DNA from: Pestalotiopsis fici W106-1
Taxonomy: Eukaryota > Ascomycota > Sordariomycetes > Amphisphaeriales > Sporocadaceae
Assembly: GCF_000516985.1 (NCBI RefSeq)
Contig: NW_006917100.1
Location: 1,849,490-1,913,489 of the forward strand
Direction: 5' to 3'
DNA length: 64,000 nucleotides
Shown in pieces: positions 24,001 to 36,390 of the stretch (the first letter of the stretch is position 1; each line of letters begins with the position of its first letter). The position numbers were made by a program, and so were the translations under genes. The notes beneath the pieces were generated by a model. The model was not told the origin of the DNA. It did no database searches and saw only the letters and a list, made by a program, of their open reading frames with translations.

Positions 24001-27000
24001 GAAATGAGATGATGCGACGTTGGAGTATCTGCAAGTCATTGATGAGTATATCTCGAGAATTTTTGACATGAATGAAACTTGTGATAAAAGCAAAGCTGTC
24101 TCCCGGTTATCTCTAGGTTTGACTCAAAGCGGCCTCCATGTGCAGCTACGGTACAATAGCGTGCATTCTGAGGTGGACAGAGACGCAAGCACTTGATGTA
24201 GGCCGCTTATTCGGGTAGTTTGAGTAGGTACGTACGACGAAAAAAAATAATAAAATACCTACACAAGAGAAAAACACGAACAGTGAATATAAGCCTGGAG
24301 ATTGGATTCTGCAACGAGGTAATGAAGGTTTCCTGCAACCAGCGTACCTACATGGGCGGTACACGGGAATTTGCGCGATATGCAGGAGAATGCATGTATA
24401 ATTCCAATGTGAAATGCGCAATCTGGTGCCAGGCCCTGGGAAAAAACCTTGCCCTGAGTTTCTCGTTGGATGTCCATGCTTACCCCTTGCGTATGTATGT
24501 ATCGAGTGAAGAAAGGCTTGAACTCAACTGAAAAATGTCCCCACGATTATTGCCACAGCGGTCCATGTCCAAATTAGGACAAGAGCACAGTACGGCCGTA
24601 CCCAAGCAAGGTCAAGAAGGATTAGCGTTACAACGTTCAGTCGCGCGCGCGTGTGTGCCTGCGATACCTTGGAAATTTGATTATTTCGACGTTACGAATG
24701 TTCCAAGATGGAGGAGTCGTGCGAACAAGGAGTTGTGCTGCGACATTTGAGACAGTATTGAGTAGCGCAACAAGAGGTTCTTTCCCCCTCCCTCCCCTTT
24801 CTCCTTTGGCAGGGAGCCTCATCGTGACCAACTAATTCGCGCGGCGTTACGATTGTGGGAATTCGAGTAAGTAATGGCGTAGTAGGCAGAGCCCCCAGGT
24901 TATTGAGGATGACACGGGGTAAGACTAGGCAGACTGCCGGGCGGGAAGTCCGTGTCGCCAGGCGTGTTGATCATAATGAAGAAGAGGCATAGTTGAACGA
25001 TGAGACTGACTCGGTGAGTATTTGCTCTGTCTACTGCTGCGTAATCTGCCTCCTCTCCATTCTCTGCCATCATACGTTGATGAGAAGTAGAAGCCTGGAG
25101 AGAATAAACGAAGAAGCAAGACATTGCGACAGAGTTTTGACGGACTCGACGCTATCGTCGACCGTGGCATTAGATAGATGGAACCAGTCGGGCAGATTCG
25201 AACCTTGAGAATAACTCCCAAATCCCTAGTAACCTACCTAGGTGAGCATTCAGGGAATCAGGGGCCAGCAGGGCAGGCTTTTGGTGGGGTCAAGAGATGG
25301 AAGAGACGCTGGGGCGACGGGTGATCGCCCACTAAGATTGCCGAGTCCACTAAGCAAGGTTTACCTAGGGGGCGGGATCTCGCATGGGTCGCCCTTGCTG
25401 GAACCCCCCAGTAGCCCTGGCAGGCGCACATAGCGCAGCAGGCAACGCTCCGCTCATTGTTTCTGGTAAACGCCTGCATGCCCTTTGCACCGACTGTCCC
25501 GTCGCAATGTACCCATAATCCAGTGAATCAAAAATTGTTGTAAAAGATCTGGTGTAATTTTCCCAAGGTATTGCTGCTGGCCATTATGGAGGTGCCGAGA
25601 TCAGTGCGTGAAATGCATCGAGGCTGTAAGGGAGGGAATAAAAAAAGATGAATCGATTGATCGATCACATAGAGCAGTACACTAGGTACATCATACATAA
25701 AGGTATATAGCGTACGAAGTACATGCATAGGTAAATATGCAGCTGAAATCAGAAATATGCAAGAGCAAGCGCGAAAACCAGGTTGTCACAAGGCAGGAAG
25801 GAAATATGTAAAAAGCAGGTGTGAGCTGTCGTTTTTCTCCCACCGCTTGGATACTTTTTTTGTTTTGCGCGACTGGTGCTAGGAAGGAGTTTGGGCAGCT
25901 TCATTACTTGGCACGGTCCATTTCCGGTGCCCGACCCTTCCCGAATTGCATCCACGGAACCCGCCAACACAACAAATCACACCGAGATATGAACGGCACT
26001 TTGTAAGAGTTTGATTTAGTAGTTGCTGACGTGCGTCGCCATCTCAGGGCTGCAACGGACAGAGAGTGGACGATGTGTTGGTATACTTATCGCATATATA
26101 CCACGTTGTTGGGGCCGTTCTCAAATACCCCGGCTATCTGCATTGTCTTCTCGTGTGCATGATGCAGAATTCGACCATGCGCACGTCCATGAGACCATAT
26201 ATAGGCTGGTATACTCATGGCAATTGAGGGTATAACAAGCGACCATGACAGTTTTGTTTGGTAATAAGACCACCAGAAAGTGGCAGTGAGCCGATCCCGA
26301 TGCAAGTCCAAGCGTACCTAGAACCATATGTTCATAGCCGAAGGGTACTATACCCTCCTTGTGATACTTCAGCTCTACATTTGGCGGGGCTCCCTCCAGT
26401 GCACTCGCCACAGAATTCCTGATTTCCACGAGGCTTCTTCTGCGGGTTGCCTACGGATGTACTGATCCGTTTTCCTGGCTTGATTTTTGTCTACTGGTAC
26501 CTGATTCACAGGCACTCATCATCACAAGCAAAGCAATGAATAGTATTCGCCTCGGATATCTGCTGATGTATACCTACCTTGGCTACCGGCACGGCATGAT
26601 GAAGCTGGGAAAGCATTGTCTAGTCTGACTAGCAAGTTGAGTCGATCTTAGCAGAGTTTATGCTCACGACCGAGTGCCTGGGATCTGAAGGTTGCAAGAT
26701 CAAACCCCATGCTTCCATGCCTTGGATAGATGCGCAATGGTGGGATATTCATGAAAAGTCGGCGCCGGTCAGCCGCCACACACGACGTCGGCGGAGTGCT
26801 CAACCACACAGTCGGTGCAGGAGTCGGATCATTGTAATCGTACCAACGACTCGGGCCCTGTCGAAAATCACGTGTCGGCACATCCGTTTTCTTGACGGTG
26901 CAAGACAAGACCTGCAGTAACTCCTTCAACCGGTAGTTTCTCCTGCGAGCAATCAGAGACTTTGGATGGCTTCAAATCGGCAGCACGGACAGCGTTTACC

Positions 27001-30000
27001 ATAGTATGCACTCTTCAGCTTGGTGACCAATCGTATAGTTTCTTGGCATTGCGTTCACCATGGCTCCATTTATGTATAGATTGTAGTGCCATCCTTCTTG
27101 TTGAAGCGGAGGGCTGAAGACCGAGCCTATACAACAAGCTTCTCCTCCCTTACCTACCTAGGCAAATGGTGAATTTTTCTTCTAGTCAGGATGGAGCAGA
27201 AGTTGGGAAGGACAACTTAGCTTATGGCGTAAATGGTGCTGGCGATTTGGAGGGAGAAGGAAAAGAGGTGCTAATGGACTTTGCTACTTGTACATGGCTA
27301 TACTAAACCATCGATCCTTTACTATGTATTCTGTTGCTTTTTCAGCTGATGGTCCCTTGACGTCATCACATGATTGCACTCAAAGTGTAGGTGCCCAATC
27401 CCACCAATATAATCGAATACACAAAAGCACTCGAGATATCTCTTTCTTCCTGACAACTCACTCAGCAATTGCGGCCCAGCGGCGACATTTGTGGCATTCT
27501 AGACCCACACAAGCAAATTCATCATCAGAAGGGTATGAATATGTAGATCGATCAGGCCGCATAGATAGTGCTAGGGCGACAGCCTGCAACCGCAGGGATG
27601 GCCAACAAAAAGGAATCACGGCGAGGCGATCATTGCGCGGGACCGTGCTGCCTACATTAGCCCAGACAGATGGATGGATGCAAACAGACCCTACGGATAT
27701 CAACAATATATCGTACACTATGCAGGGCGTATCTTTGTACATAGAATCGTGATGCATCATGCCTACATAACAAAATGACATTTTTTTACCTAATTCAACT
27801 CATTTTCAATTAGACACTAGAGTGCGAAATGCCGTTCCGTCCTGCTGCGCCGTCCGTTTGGTGGACCCGGTTTCCTTTTCCCTCCCCCTCTATAGGTAGG
27901 CTCTCCCTCGCTCGAGTCGCTAGCTTGGCTGCTGCGAACCGCCGTGCATTCTTTTTTCTTTCGATCGGCATCGTCGTGGTCGCGACGCATTCCTGCCTAG
28001 GCAGGGCAAATTACATGGGAGGATGAGCAGTTTCGAGGCGTCAAAGTCTGGCGCTTCGTCTGATCTTTGACCTTGTTAGCCTTGTCCACCACCTTGTGGG
28101 GGGTGGGCATGCCGACGGCAATAACCTCGAGTTTTCTCAATGCTAACGCGTCGTTAGACTGATTGAACCAACGGCACCGAGTGGTAGCGTGCTTCTAGTG
28201 ATAGTAGTAGCCTTTGCTTAGCAACAATAAAGTGCCCGTAGTGCAGTAATGGGAATGCTTTTTTTTTCCCCCTCTCGCGGGCGGAGGAGCCAATTTGGAC
28301 CTGGCGCATGAAGCCGAGCGGCCGACTAAAGCTCAGCTGTCCTCCATTACAGTAATAATAGGTAATCAATCCTGCTCTCTCAACGCCGTTCCACTGTCAC
28401 ACAATAGCGTACCGTACCTACTTGAAGGGGCGCTGCCAAGGTGAACAAGAAAGAGGGAGAGAGAGAGAAACCCGCAAGACTTGAAGCACATGAACGCGCC
28501 CTATCTACCCGTACTCTACACAGTACATTAGTTTGTCACTAGGTAGGTATTTACCCAAGCTAGGCCGCAGCCTTTTTACAGCGCGTTGTATTTTCCCTCC
28601 AATTCAGGATAGAAACCACCTAGTAGACAGTATTCATCATGTACAAGATATCCTACACTGCACGTTCAGTTGATTGATTGATCTTTCAGTAGTCCCAAGT
28701 GATGACCTCAGTTGGTCGGTGTTTGGCTGCCCATCTTCCGTCAGATCAATGGACGAAGCGACCTTGCCCCCCGGTTCGTCTTTTGTCGTCAACATACGTA
28801 CACAGAACACGCAACATAGCACAAAACAGCTAAGCACAGCCCGCTGCAACAGCTGTCGTGCGCTCGCGATGCGGTTATGAGCCGGTTACACCTTTGGAGA
28901 CGACAAGCATTTCGTTTCCCATGAAGTTCGGACGTAACCGGGGTCACAGCCAGTACAAACGAGGTACATCGAGGAGCCAAAGAGATTGGCGAAGTAACCT
29001 GGTCATCTAGCCCGTGCCAAGCCCCTACTCTACACCCTGGCTTCGTCGCCAAACCAGGGTCCCTATCCTACCCGGCGCGCCGATGGAGTGCTGCTTGTCA
29101 ACCCGCTGCAAAAAGAGCTTGGTTGCTTGGCTTGTGAGTCTGCCACTACTACTACTACTGATACTACCAAAACTACCTCACCTTTCGACACACTAGACTG
29201 CATACTCACCTAGTCTCTATGGCAGATCGGAGATGGTCCAATAGCTTGCTGTTCATGAAAATAATGTTGCAGCCGCTAACCCAATGACATGACATATCCG
29301 GGTATTGCCCACTCGATCGTGCAAAGCAGTGTCCCACCATCCAGCAGCAATAGCAGCAACTTCCAGCAGCAGCAAGTCAAGCAAGTCATTCTGCTCAAAC
29401 GTACAGTTCGTTTCATGGCCCATGCATTTACACTTTAGATTGCCGGCCGAGTCCCGCTAATCACCGTCGTTTTCATTGGCGCGCCCATACGGACGCCCAT
29501 TCCATCCGTCTTCAGGGTGATGCGGTCCTGGCTGTCATTGCCTTGTCAAGCATGCCGAATGACTATGGCCGCAAGAAGAAGAAAAATAGAAGCCCAAAGC
29601 GGCCAACTTACTCGTCGCGACTGGATACACGACATCACGGCTTGGGATATTGCTGTTCGCGCCGCTGTTCAAAAGTTCCATCGTCGTCGAGCCCCGTTCA
29701 TTGTCTAAACACACAGAAAGAGGCAGATGGGACGAACAGACTCTCTTCTATTTCCCCAATCGCGCTAGGTTCCCTTCCCTTCGTTCCTCCTGACTATGTA
29801 GGCTATGTACTATGTAAGCCATGTACTATGTAGGCATCTGAGAGCTAATGTACCGGCAACGAGTCTCCGGTTCCTCCATGAGCACACTCCCACAGCACTC
29901 AACTGATCCTTTGGTTGGTCATACAGTCCAAGTACACAATGCTACATGGACTCTTGCCCTATACAGCATCGTGCCATCGTACCAGGCCCTAGGAGGAGAG

Positions 30001-30950
30001 CACAGGCTAGTTGATGATGTAAGTCCAGCTATCCCTGTCTGTCATGACCCTCCCGTTCCTCGTCCTGGGCGCTGCTTCTTTCTGGGGGGGCGTCGTTTCT
30101 TTTCTTTTACCCTTTCCACCTACGCCCAACATCCTTGTACATCATTAGCCAAAGACATCATGGTCGATCGACTCAGGGAACTTTTTCCTCTCCCCTGTGC
30201 CGAGCTTCCTAGACTTGTACGTATACATGGGTACAAGCCATAGTTTGTACGTATGTAGCTGACCTGACCCACTCGCGTCCCGTCCGTCCAGGATAGATCA
30301 AAGACTATCTCTCATGCCATGGAAACCATGGCATACTTTCTACCTACGCACATACCTGCTGCATACATTTCATTACCCAAGCAGAGCATATATACTTTGC
30401 ATACTCTGTTTACACAGGCAAAGTATCTAGATAGATGGCAGATACCTTCTACCCATCGGTCTTTCCCTGCCTAGGTACTGTACCTCGAGTCCCAGAAAAT
30501 TATGGTTTCCCCCATCACTCTGACTCTATTTTCCTCATCCAAACCATGACCCTTGCATTGATTTGCAGTTGTGAGACATGATTAAATCTCAACGGCCGGC
30601 TTATAGCTCATCCCTGTGAAGATAGATGCCATCTTCCTAACACTACTACTTGGACACCGTCAAGGCCGACGACTTCAACCACCTCTGGCGGGCAGTCTCA
30701 CCCTGCACGTGCGCACAGATTCCTGGGGAGAGCCGAGAAAAACAAAAAAGAAAAGCAGTACCTACTCGACGACAGGCAAGAGAGGCTCCGGACAATTTTG
30801 CATTTCTGCCCACCGCCACGCCAATCAGCGAGAGCATGCACACTAGGCGCCACGGGAAAAGAAACGCGGTGAACCTCACAACATGAACTACTAGGCACAG
30901 GTACTTGTATACTTGCAAGGTCTCGACCCTTTTCACCTTGTATCTTCTTC
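24001..30950. other. Gene desert, right part, upstream of the medusa-like gene
   Basis: No gene recognised. This stretch is marked by recurrent TACCTACC/CCTAGGTA words (near 24226, 24343, 25235, 27153, 28415, 28540 and 30470), TATGTA-type short repeats at 29794-29835 and CTA triplets near 29147. Because the next gene to the right is a developmental regulator, this may be extended cis-regulatory sequence or hold non-coding transcripts. That is inference. Confidence 0.45.
29794..29835. repeat. Short tandem TATGTA-type repeat
   Basis: Four near-copies of CTATGTA/CATGTA separated by GG, CTATGT and AGC words. Non-coding, in the gene desert. Confidence 0.7.
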
Positions 30951-31144
30951 TTAACGACAAGCCCCCATCATCCTATCTATCTACTTACTTACTTCATCGT
31001 CCCGCTGGACACCACAAGTAACGCCTCTTGCCTTTCATTCTTTACTTCCACATTTCTTCAAATTCTCCCCTTTGCCCGCTCCAGCTTGTTCCAAAGTTGA
31101 AAAACAACGTCTCACACATCTTCTACCTCCTGGATCCGTTTGTC
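30951..31144 (+). promoter_or_regulatory. CT-rich probable transcription-start region of the medusa-like gene
   Basis: The plus strand becomes pyrimidine-rich here (for example TCTTCTTCTT near 30944-30952, and CTATCTATCTACTTACTTAC), which is typical just upstream of and around fungal transcription starts. It directly precedes a good leader-intron donor at 31145 and contains no ATG down to that donor. The exact start site is not determinable. Confidence 0.45.
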
Positions 31145-31387
31145 GTGAGTCTTGTAGATTCTTTTCTGCCTTCTTTCTCTACGCATCCATCCGGTGCCTT
31201 TCTCTGGTTCGTCACCTCCGCCCTCGTTTTGGGTTGGCACTCAACGTCTCGTTTCCCTACCATTCATGTTTCTGGTTCCGTCATATACGATACCAACTTT
31301 GCGGGAAGCAGACGCGAACCATTCGGGAGCTCGGGAGGCTGCCGATTCTGATTTGCAGTCCTTGCTAACACACTTTCATGCGAACAG
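31145..31387 (+). other. Predicted 5' leader intron 1 of the medusa-like gene
   Basis: GTGAGT donor at 31145. GCTAAC branch site at 31364-31369. CAG acceptor ending at 31387, 18 nt after the branch. All three signals are near consensus. No coding frame crosses the boundaries, so the intron would lie in the untranslated leader. Confidence 0.6.
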
Positions 31388-31505
31388 GTTCGGGCTGCCT
31401 GCATCCACCAACGAACCATTTCTCCACTCGCCATCGACGTAATTGGCCCGAGTGTTGAGATTGTCAGTCATCGATCTTGGAAACGCTTTGTTCAACAGGC
31501 ATCAG

Positions 31506-31634
31506 GTAAGATCTGAATTACTACACTTTCTTATGTGCGGATGCGCGAGAGAGGAGAAGGGCGAGACTGTATGCAGATTTTGATACAGGCAGCTTAAAAG
31601 GAGCATCACGGTGGACTAACGCATCATTGTATAG
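31506..31634 (+). other. Predicted 5' leader intron 2 of the medusa-like gene
   Basis: GTAAGA donor at 31506. ACTAAC branch site around 31615-31620. TATAG acceptor ending at 31634. Length is 129 nt, in the untranslated leader. Less certain than leader intron 1 because other acceptors lie downstream. Confidence 0.5.
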
Positions 31635-31736
31635 TTTATTCAAGGGCTCTACTCAATAGGTGGAGTAGGATAGTTTTGGACGCTTCCATCTTCCGAGACT
31701 CGATTCACTCAGTTTGTCAGCGACTTTTCAGAACCA

Positions 31737-31867
31737 ATGAGCGCCATTCTGGCATGATTCTCTGTGTGTCTGCTGTGTCATCAAAGAGCGAGCGGGCCTG
31801 TGTAGAAGGGCATTCGGCACTATTAATCTCCCACACAACTTCAGAAACGTGTGCAGTCATACCCTGA
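31737..31867 (+). promoter_or_regulatory. Two overlapping upstream ORFs in the medusa-like leader
   Basis: uORF1 (31737-31757) encodes six residues. Its stop TGA overlaps the start ATG of uORF2 in the sequence ATGA. uORF2 runs 31754-31867 and encodes 37 residues. In the predicted spliced leader these are the only ATGs before the main start at 32186, and the 318 nt after uORF2 contain none. Such a pair would be expected to reduce or condition translation of the main frame. Its regulatory effect is inferred from position alone. Confidence 0.55.
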
Positions 31868-32185
31868 GCTTTGGTTGGAATTCAGCGTTGATCGTCTCTC
31901 AGCCAGCGAATCTGACAACGCCAACGGCCATTCCAGTCGGCCTGTTTCACCTGCCAGCCAACAGAAGCAACACCATCTCATTCACTATCCAATCCCAACT
32001 CCGCTTCAGCCAGACTGAACCGTTCTCTCGCAATCTGATTAATCAATAGTCCTGGAGACCATAACTTGGACCCTTGAAGAACATTCCCATTTCTGCAACA
32101 TCGTTCCCGAAACAAGTGTTGCATCCAGACTGCCCTTGGATTAGACACGTCAATACTCTTGGGAACGTCGATAAAATCAGCCTGA

Positions 32186-34605
32186 ATGTCTACCTCCAAG
32201 TTTGGGTACAGCTTTGAGGTGAGTCCCTCGAAGAAGGAACTAAGCATTTGGTCCAACGACCTGGCCCAACCCAGCCCGTGGCAGGTTTCGGAAGCATGAG
32301 AGTCCTGACAGCTTCTACAGCCACACTTCCACCCAGATAGGCCAATTATCATCGACCCCGACGTCGAGTCTCCAGAGACAGTGGCCTTGAGATACGAGGA
32401 AGAAGCCGCGAGAGCCAGTGGTGGAGGCCAGCGTGGGGATTCCCCTGGTCTCCTCAACTCATCTACGTATTCCAAGTCGCAGCCTCCCCAAATGCATGGT
32501 TTGTCCCCCGCTGTATCCTCAATATTCAATGAGGGCTATTGCTGATGGTAATCCGGCGCGATCTGTAGGATTTGAGTCGTCAAGGGCGTACCAGGACTCA
32601 ACATATCACTATCCAGCTCAGTCGTTTCCATCGCACCAAAATGCCAATGTGGCTGCTCAACTCAATCAAATGGCCTTTGCTGCCAATAGCTCAGCAGCTC
32701 CGTATGTCGCCCCGGTTTTGCCGACATTGCTCTCTGCTTGTGAGCCCAGCTCTGGTATGAGCGGTACCAAGGTGATGGTGAAGGTCTCTGTCCCGTATGA
32801 CTTGCTCGCAGGGAGCCACAACTTTTATCTCGTCTTTGGTCAGCAGAAGTGCGAGGCGCACGCTGTGAGAGATCACCAGGATGCAAGCGGATGTGGATAC
32901 GTAGTCAGCGGCGTTGCACCACATTTCAACGACACGAGGAGCGCGGCAATCAACGTGCCTTTATCATTGTTGATTGAAACAAGTGATGCCCAAGCCCCTG
33001 CTACTCTCGAGGTCGGCACGTTTACTTATCATGACAGCCAGATGGGGCCAGCTGATCCAATGGGAGACGCTATCACGCGCTCCTCCAAGGTACCTCCATC
33101 ACCTGAACACCGCGAGGATACCCCAAAGCAAGCACATCACCGTTTGCAAGAGCCATCTACAAATACATATGGCTATCCTCCCGAGGCTCAACAAGCTGCC
33201 GAGTCCACCTACGACCCTAGCTATGCGAGTACAACAAGCAATAACAACAACATGATGGCGGCTTACCACCGCTCTTCGTATGCTGACGATTATTCTCGTC
33301 ACATACCACCTCCAATTAAGACGTCTTCGCTATGGGGTGGCTACGGATCTTCACTCAACTCGATTAGGAGCCCAGGAATGGCAACGAATCACACGACAAT
33401 GACCAGGCCAAGCATCGCATCACTCCCAGCACCGGCTTCTGCCAACCCTCAGCTTGTACGGACCAGCACTCTGCAGACGTCCGGGTCTCCTAGCTCTGGA
33501 TTTCACCCATATGCCGTATTCCAGCAGTCAAAAGCCAAGCTCAACATTGCTGGAGATCTTGAGAGCATGACCGAGGGTTGGACTGCAGAGGAATTCGAGA
33601 ATCGCCGGCGCATTGTACTATTCAGAAAGCATCAACAAGGTGCAATTCTGACAGCCAGCTTCAAGGCAGTCAGCGTAAACGAGAGACCACCCAACAGTAT
33701 TTGCATCAGCTGCATTTATTGGGCTGAGAAGGGCGATTGGTACGTCACAAGCGTTGACACAATACACCTACTCGAACAGCTAGTCGCCGCTCCATCGAGG
33801 TTCACTGTGGAGGAGAAGAACCGCATTCGTCGCAATCTGGAAGGGTTCCGTCCGGCGACAGTCAGTAAGGCTAAACCAGAGAGCGAGGAGTTCTTCAAGA
33901 TTATCATGGCTTTCCCGAACCCGAAGCCTCGCAATATTGAAAAGGATGTCAAGGTCTTCCCCTGGAAGATATTGGCACAGGCCCTCAAGAAGATTATATC
34001 AAAATACGTAAGTCCTATTCACGTCTAGTCATGCCTTGGGTACAACATGTGCAAGATGACTCTGCAACATGGAAAAGGAGATGAACGAGACGGCAGTTAC
34101 AAAGTAGTCATTTGAAGGATTCTGATGAGTTTTTATTTAGTCAGCCTCACCCTCTTCTCAGGTTGGGCCGGGTACTGGTCATATGCTGCTCACCCCCGTG
34201 AGCAACCCGAGCCCAAGCCTTTACCATCACCCGCACCATCCTCCTACGCCTAGCGAAAGCTCATACGGTCATCACGATCATCATGGTATAACATCACCTC
34301 GATCTCTGTCGGGCAGCTCTGCTTCATGGAACACATACTCTGCGCGACCGCTGTCTCCAACCCTGAAGCCACACTCACCAACCTCGGGCGGGATCCGCAT
34401 CCCAAGCCTATCATCGTACGGTGCTAGTGATGGAAGACACACGGCTTCATCAGGTTACGGGCTCGCGTCGCAACCGCAGACACGCTGGGACACAACAAGT
34501 ACAAACGGCTACATTGACGCAGGAGGGATCCCAGCCTACGCGGGTCACCACCAGAGTCATGTGTATAATACTGCGGCATATGGAGGTGGTGGCCAGCGGG
34601 CATGA
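32186..34605 (+). CDS. medA: Medusa-type developmental regulator (MedA/Acon-3/Ren1)
   Basis: I model four exons: 32186-32218, 32321-32498, 32569-34007 and 34162-34605, giving 697 aa with phases 0, 1 and 0 closing. Exon 1 (MSTSKFGYSFE) has a GTGAGT donor. The third intron has GTAAGT...TCAG. The C-terminal half carries the highly conserved Medusa block: LNIAGDLESMTEGWTAEEF, FENRRRIVLFRKHQQG, SVNERPPNSICISCIYWAEK, LLEQLVAAPSRFTVEEKN, RIRRNLEGFRPATVSKAKPE and FPNPKPRNIEKDVKVFPWK. An earlier domain contains GTKVMVKVSVPYDLL and FGQQKCEA. The flanks are Ser/Pro/His-rich and disordered. In Aspergillus nidulans, Neurospora and Fusarium these nuclear proteins control conidiophore or conidium development. 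The family call is firm. The two N-terminal exons are my prediction and need RNA support. Confidence 0.88.
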
Positions 34606-35502
34606 CGACTGCCAGGCCACGAACACGAGCTACAAGATCGAGACTCGAGGCTCTGCTCAGGGTGTGAGTCAGTGTCGCGGGTGACCGGTTAGTGTGGATC
34701 TCCCATGCAAACGACGCGTTAGGATGGGGGCTGGCGCCCAGTCACGCTCCCACCAGGGCATAGTATTCATTCTCCTCTTCTGGATGGTGTTCCCTCTTTA
34801 GCAAGGCATGCAACAGCTTGGCATGTACAGTACTGAGGGGGGGAAGGGTTAAGTGGGCGCTCGTGAGCGGAGGCCGGGCGCCGTCGTCAACACACAAAAC
34901 AGATTGCTCAAAGGCGACATGAAGCATCTACTCCATATCTTGCCATGCCTTAGTTTGGAAGAGAGGGAAGAAAAAAAAGGACAAGGCATTACATTGATGG
35001 TGGTCGGGGTGTACATGTTGCATGGCTTTTTGGTTCTGTCTGCCTTGGAATGGGGGTCGTCTGGTCTGTGTCTGTGGGGTATAGCACGGCATCAGCTGTT
35101 GTGGCGCTTTGTGGCGCACACCAATCAGGGCAGGGCGCAACACTCCATCTACCTCTCTTTACTTTCAGTCTGCTCTGATTTCTGCCGCCCTCCGACCCCC
35201 TTCGATATTCGCATTCCCATTTTTACACCACTCATTCGACGCACCTTGCTTGTTTATATTCTTCCTCAGGTGCTCGGCGACATATTCTGTTACACTCACG
35301 CCAAGCATCAGCACGTCCCTTGTCCTGCTGACCCTCCCTGGAGCGAATCCGACCGAACCCTCAGTCTTTCCTTATCTGGACCACCTGTCATGTTGGGAAT
35401 CTGTACTGCAACGCCCCCGGCAACTTGACGCCATCATGGATATCTCAAATGGTTGAAAGGGGTGGGGCCCCTGTTATCCATTTGCTCATTTTTGGAATCT
35501 TC

Positions 35503-35524
35503 TTTTTTTTTTTTTTTTTTTTTT
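35503..35524. repeat. Homopolymer T22
   Basis: Uninterrupted run of 22 T on the plus strand, non-coding. Confidence 0.9.
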
Positions 35525-36362
35525 GAAATCAAGTGGCTTTTTCCACCGCCCTTGATACTGGTGAGCTGAAAAGACTTGCCAAACATCCATGATCCCCATT
35601 GCATACTACATACAGCAGGGGTGGATGGGATGGTCGGCTTTGGGAGGGTTCAGGGTTGAGGTAGTCAAAGGGCTACTAGGGATGCGGCTATGCATGCAGT
35701 CCGAGCCTACTAATGCAACGCGAGGGACCCGCCTGATCCCGCTCTGTTCCCGAGCTCGATACTCTCCGTCCTATCGCTACGTTAGTCTGCTGCAGCAACA
35801 GGCAGCGTCTATTACTATTCGGTCACAAACGTCAACAACATTGAAGCCTTAAATATGCCACAACGCCAAGGAAAGGAAAGCAGTTTGTCTGCAGCCCCAA
35901 AAAAACAAATCAAGATCCCTGGACTGGCCCGTCCCTTTCTTTTCCCCCATGAGCCTCTCACCTGCCTAGGCGCGAGAGCCTGCCTGCCTGCCTGCCTGTA
36001 CAAGGCCTGGATCTGACCGACAATCATCTGCCTCTCAGCTTTGCGTTCCCGGCAACCCACCTCATTGCTGCTCGATTCCTATGGATCCGCTTTGGGCGGC
36101 AGTTTCATCTTCTTCTCCTATGCTCCCATGCTTTCTATTTCGCTTCCATATCCCGAATGGACATGTTCGGCGGCTATGATGGCTATGAGTACGGCTAAAT
36201 TAATGACATGTCGTCTTGTCATTTTTGGGCTTGTGGCCATTATTTGATTTCGTCCTAGCTCTCCCCCACCACGCAACCACGTCTCCAAAGAGCGCTGCCG
36301 TCTCCCCAAGCTTGTGCAATTCATGCAGCTTGATTCAACATGCTATGCTTGCATATTTCGCC

Positions 36363-36390
36363 CTTTCTTTCTTTCTTTCTTTCTTTTTCT
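36363..36390. repeat. TTTC microsatellite
   Basis: About six direct TTTC copies in non-coding sequence. Confidence 0.85.

Noticed and set aside
27829..30243. Several 60-130 codon frames in the gene desert
   Set aside because: They are rich in simple-repeat peptides, overlap on both strands and match nothing known.
31978..32529. 183-codon minus-strand frame overlapping the medusa-like 5' exons
   Set aside because: The plus strand reads as ordinary protein in the spliced exons, and the signals there are consistent. The minus frame is most likely a shadow with no recognisable family.
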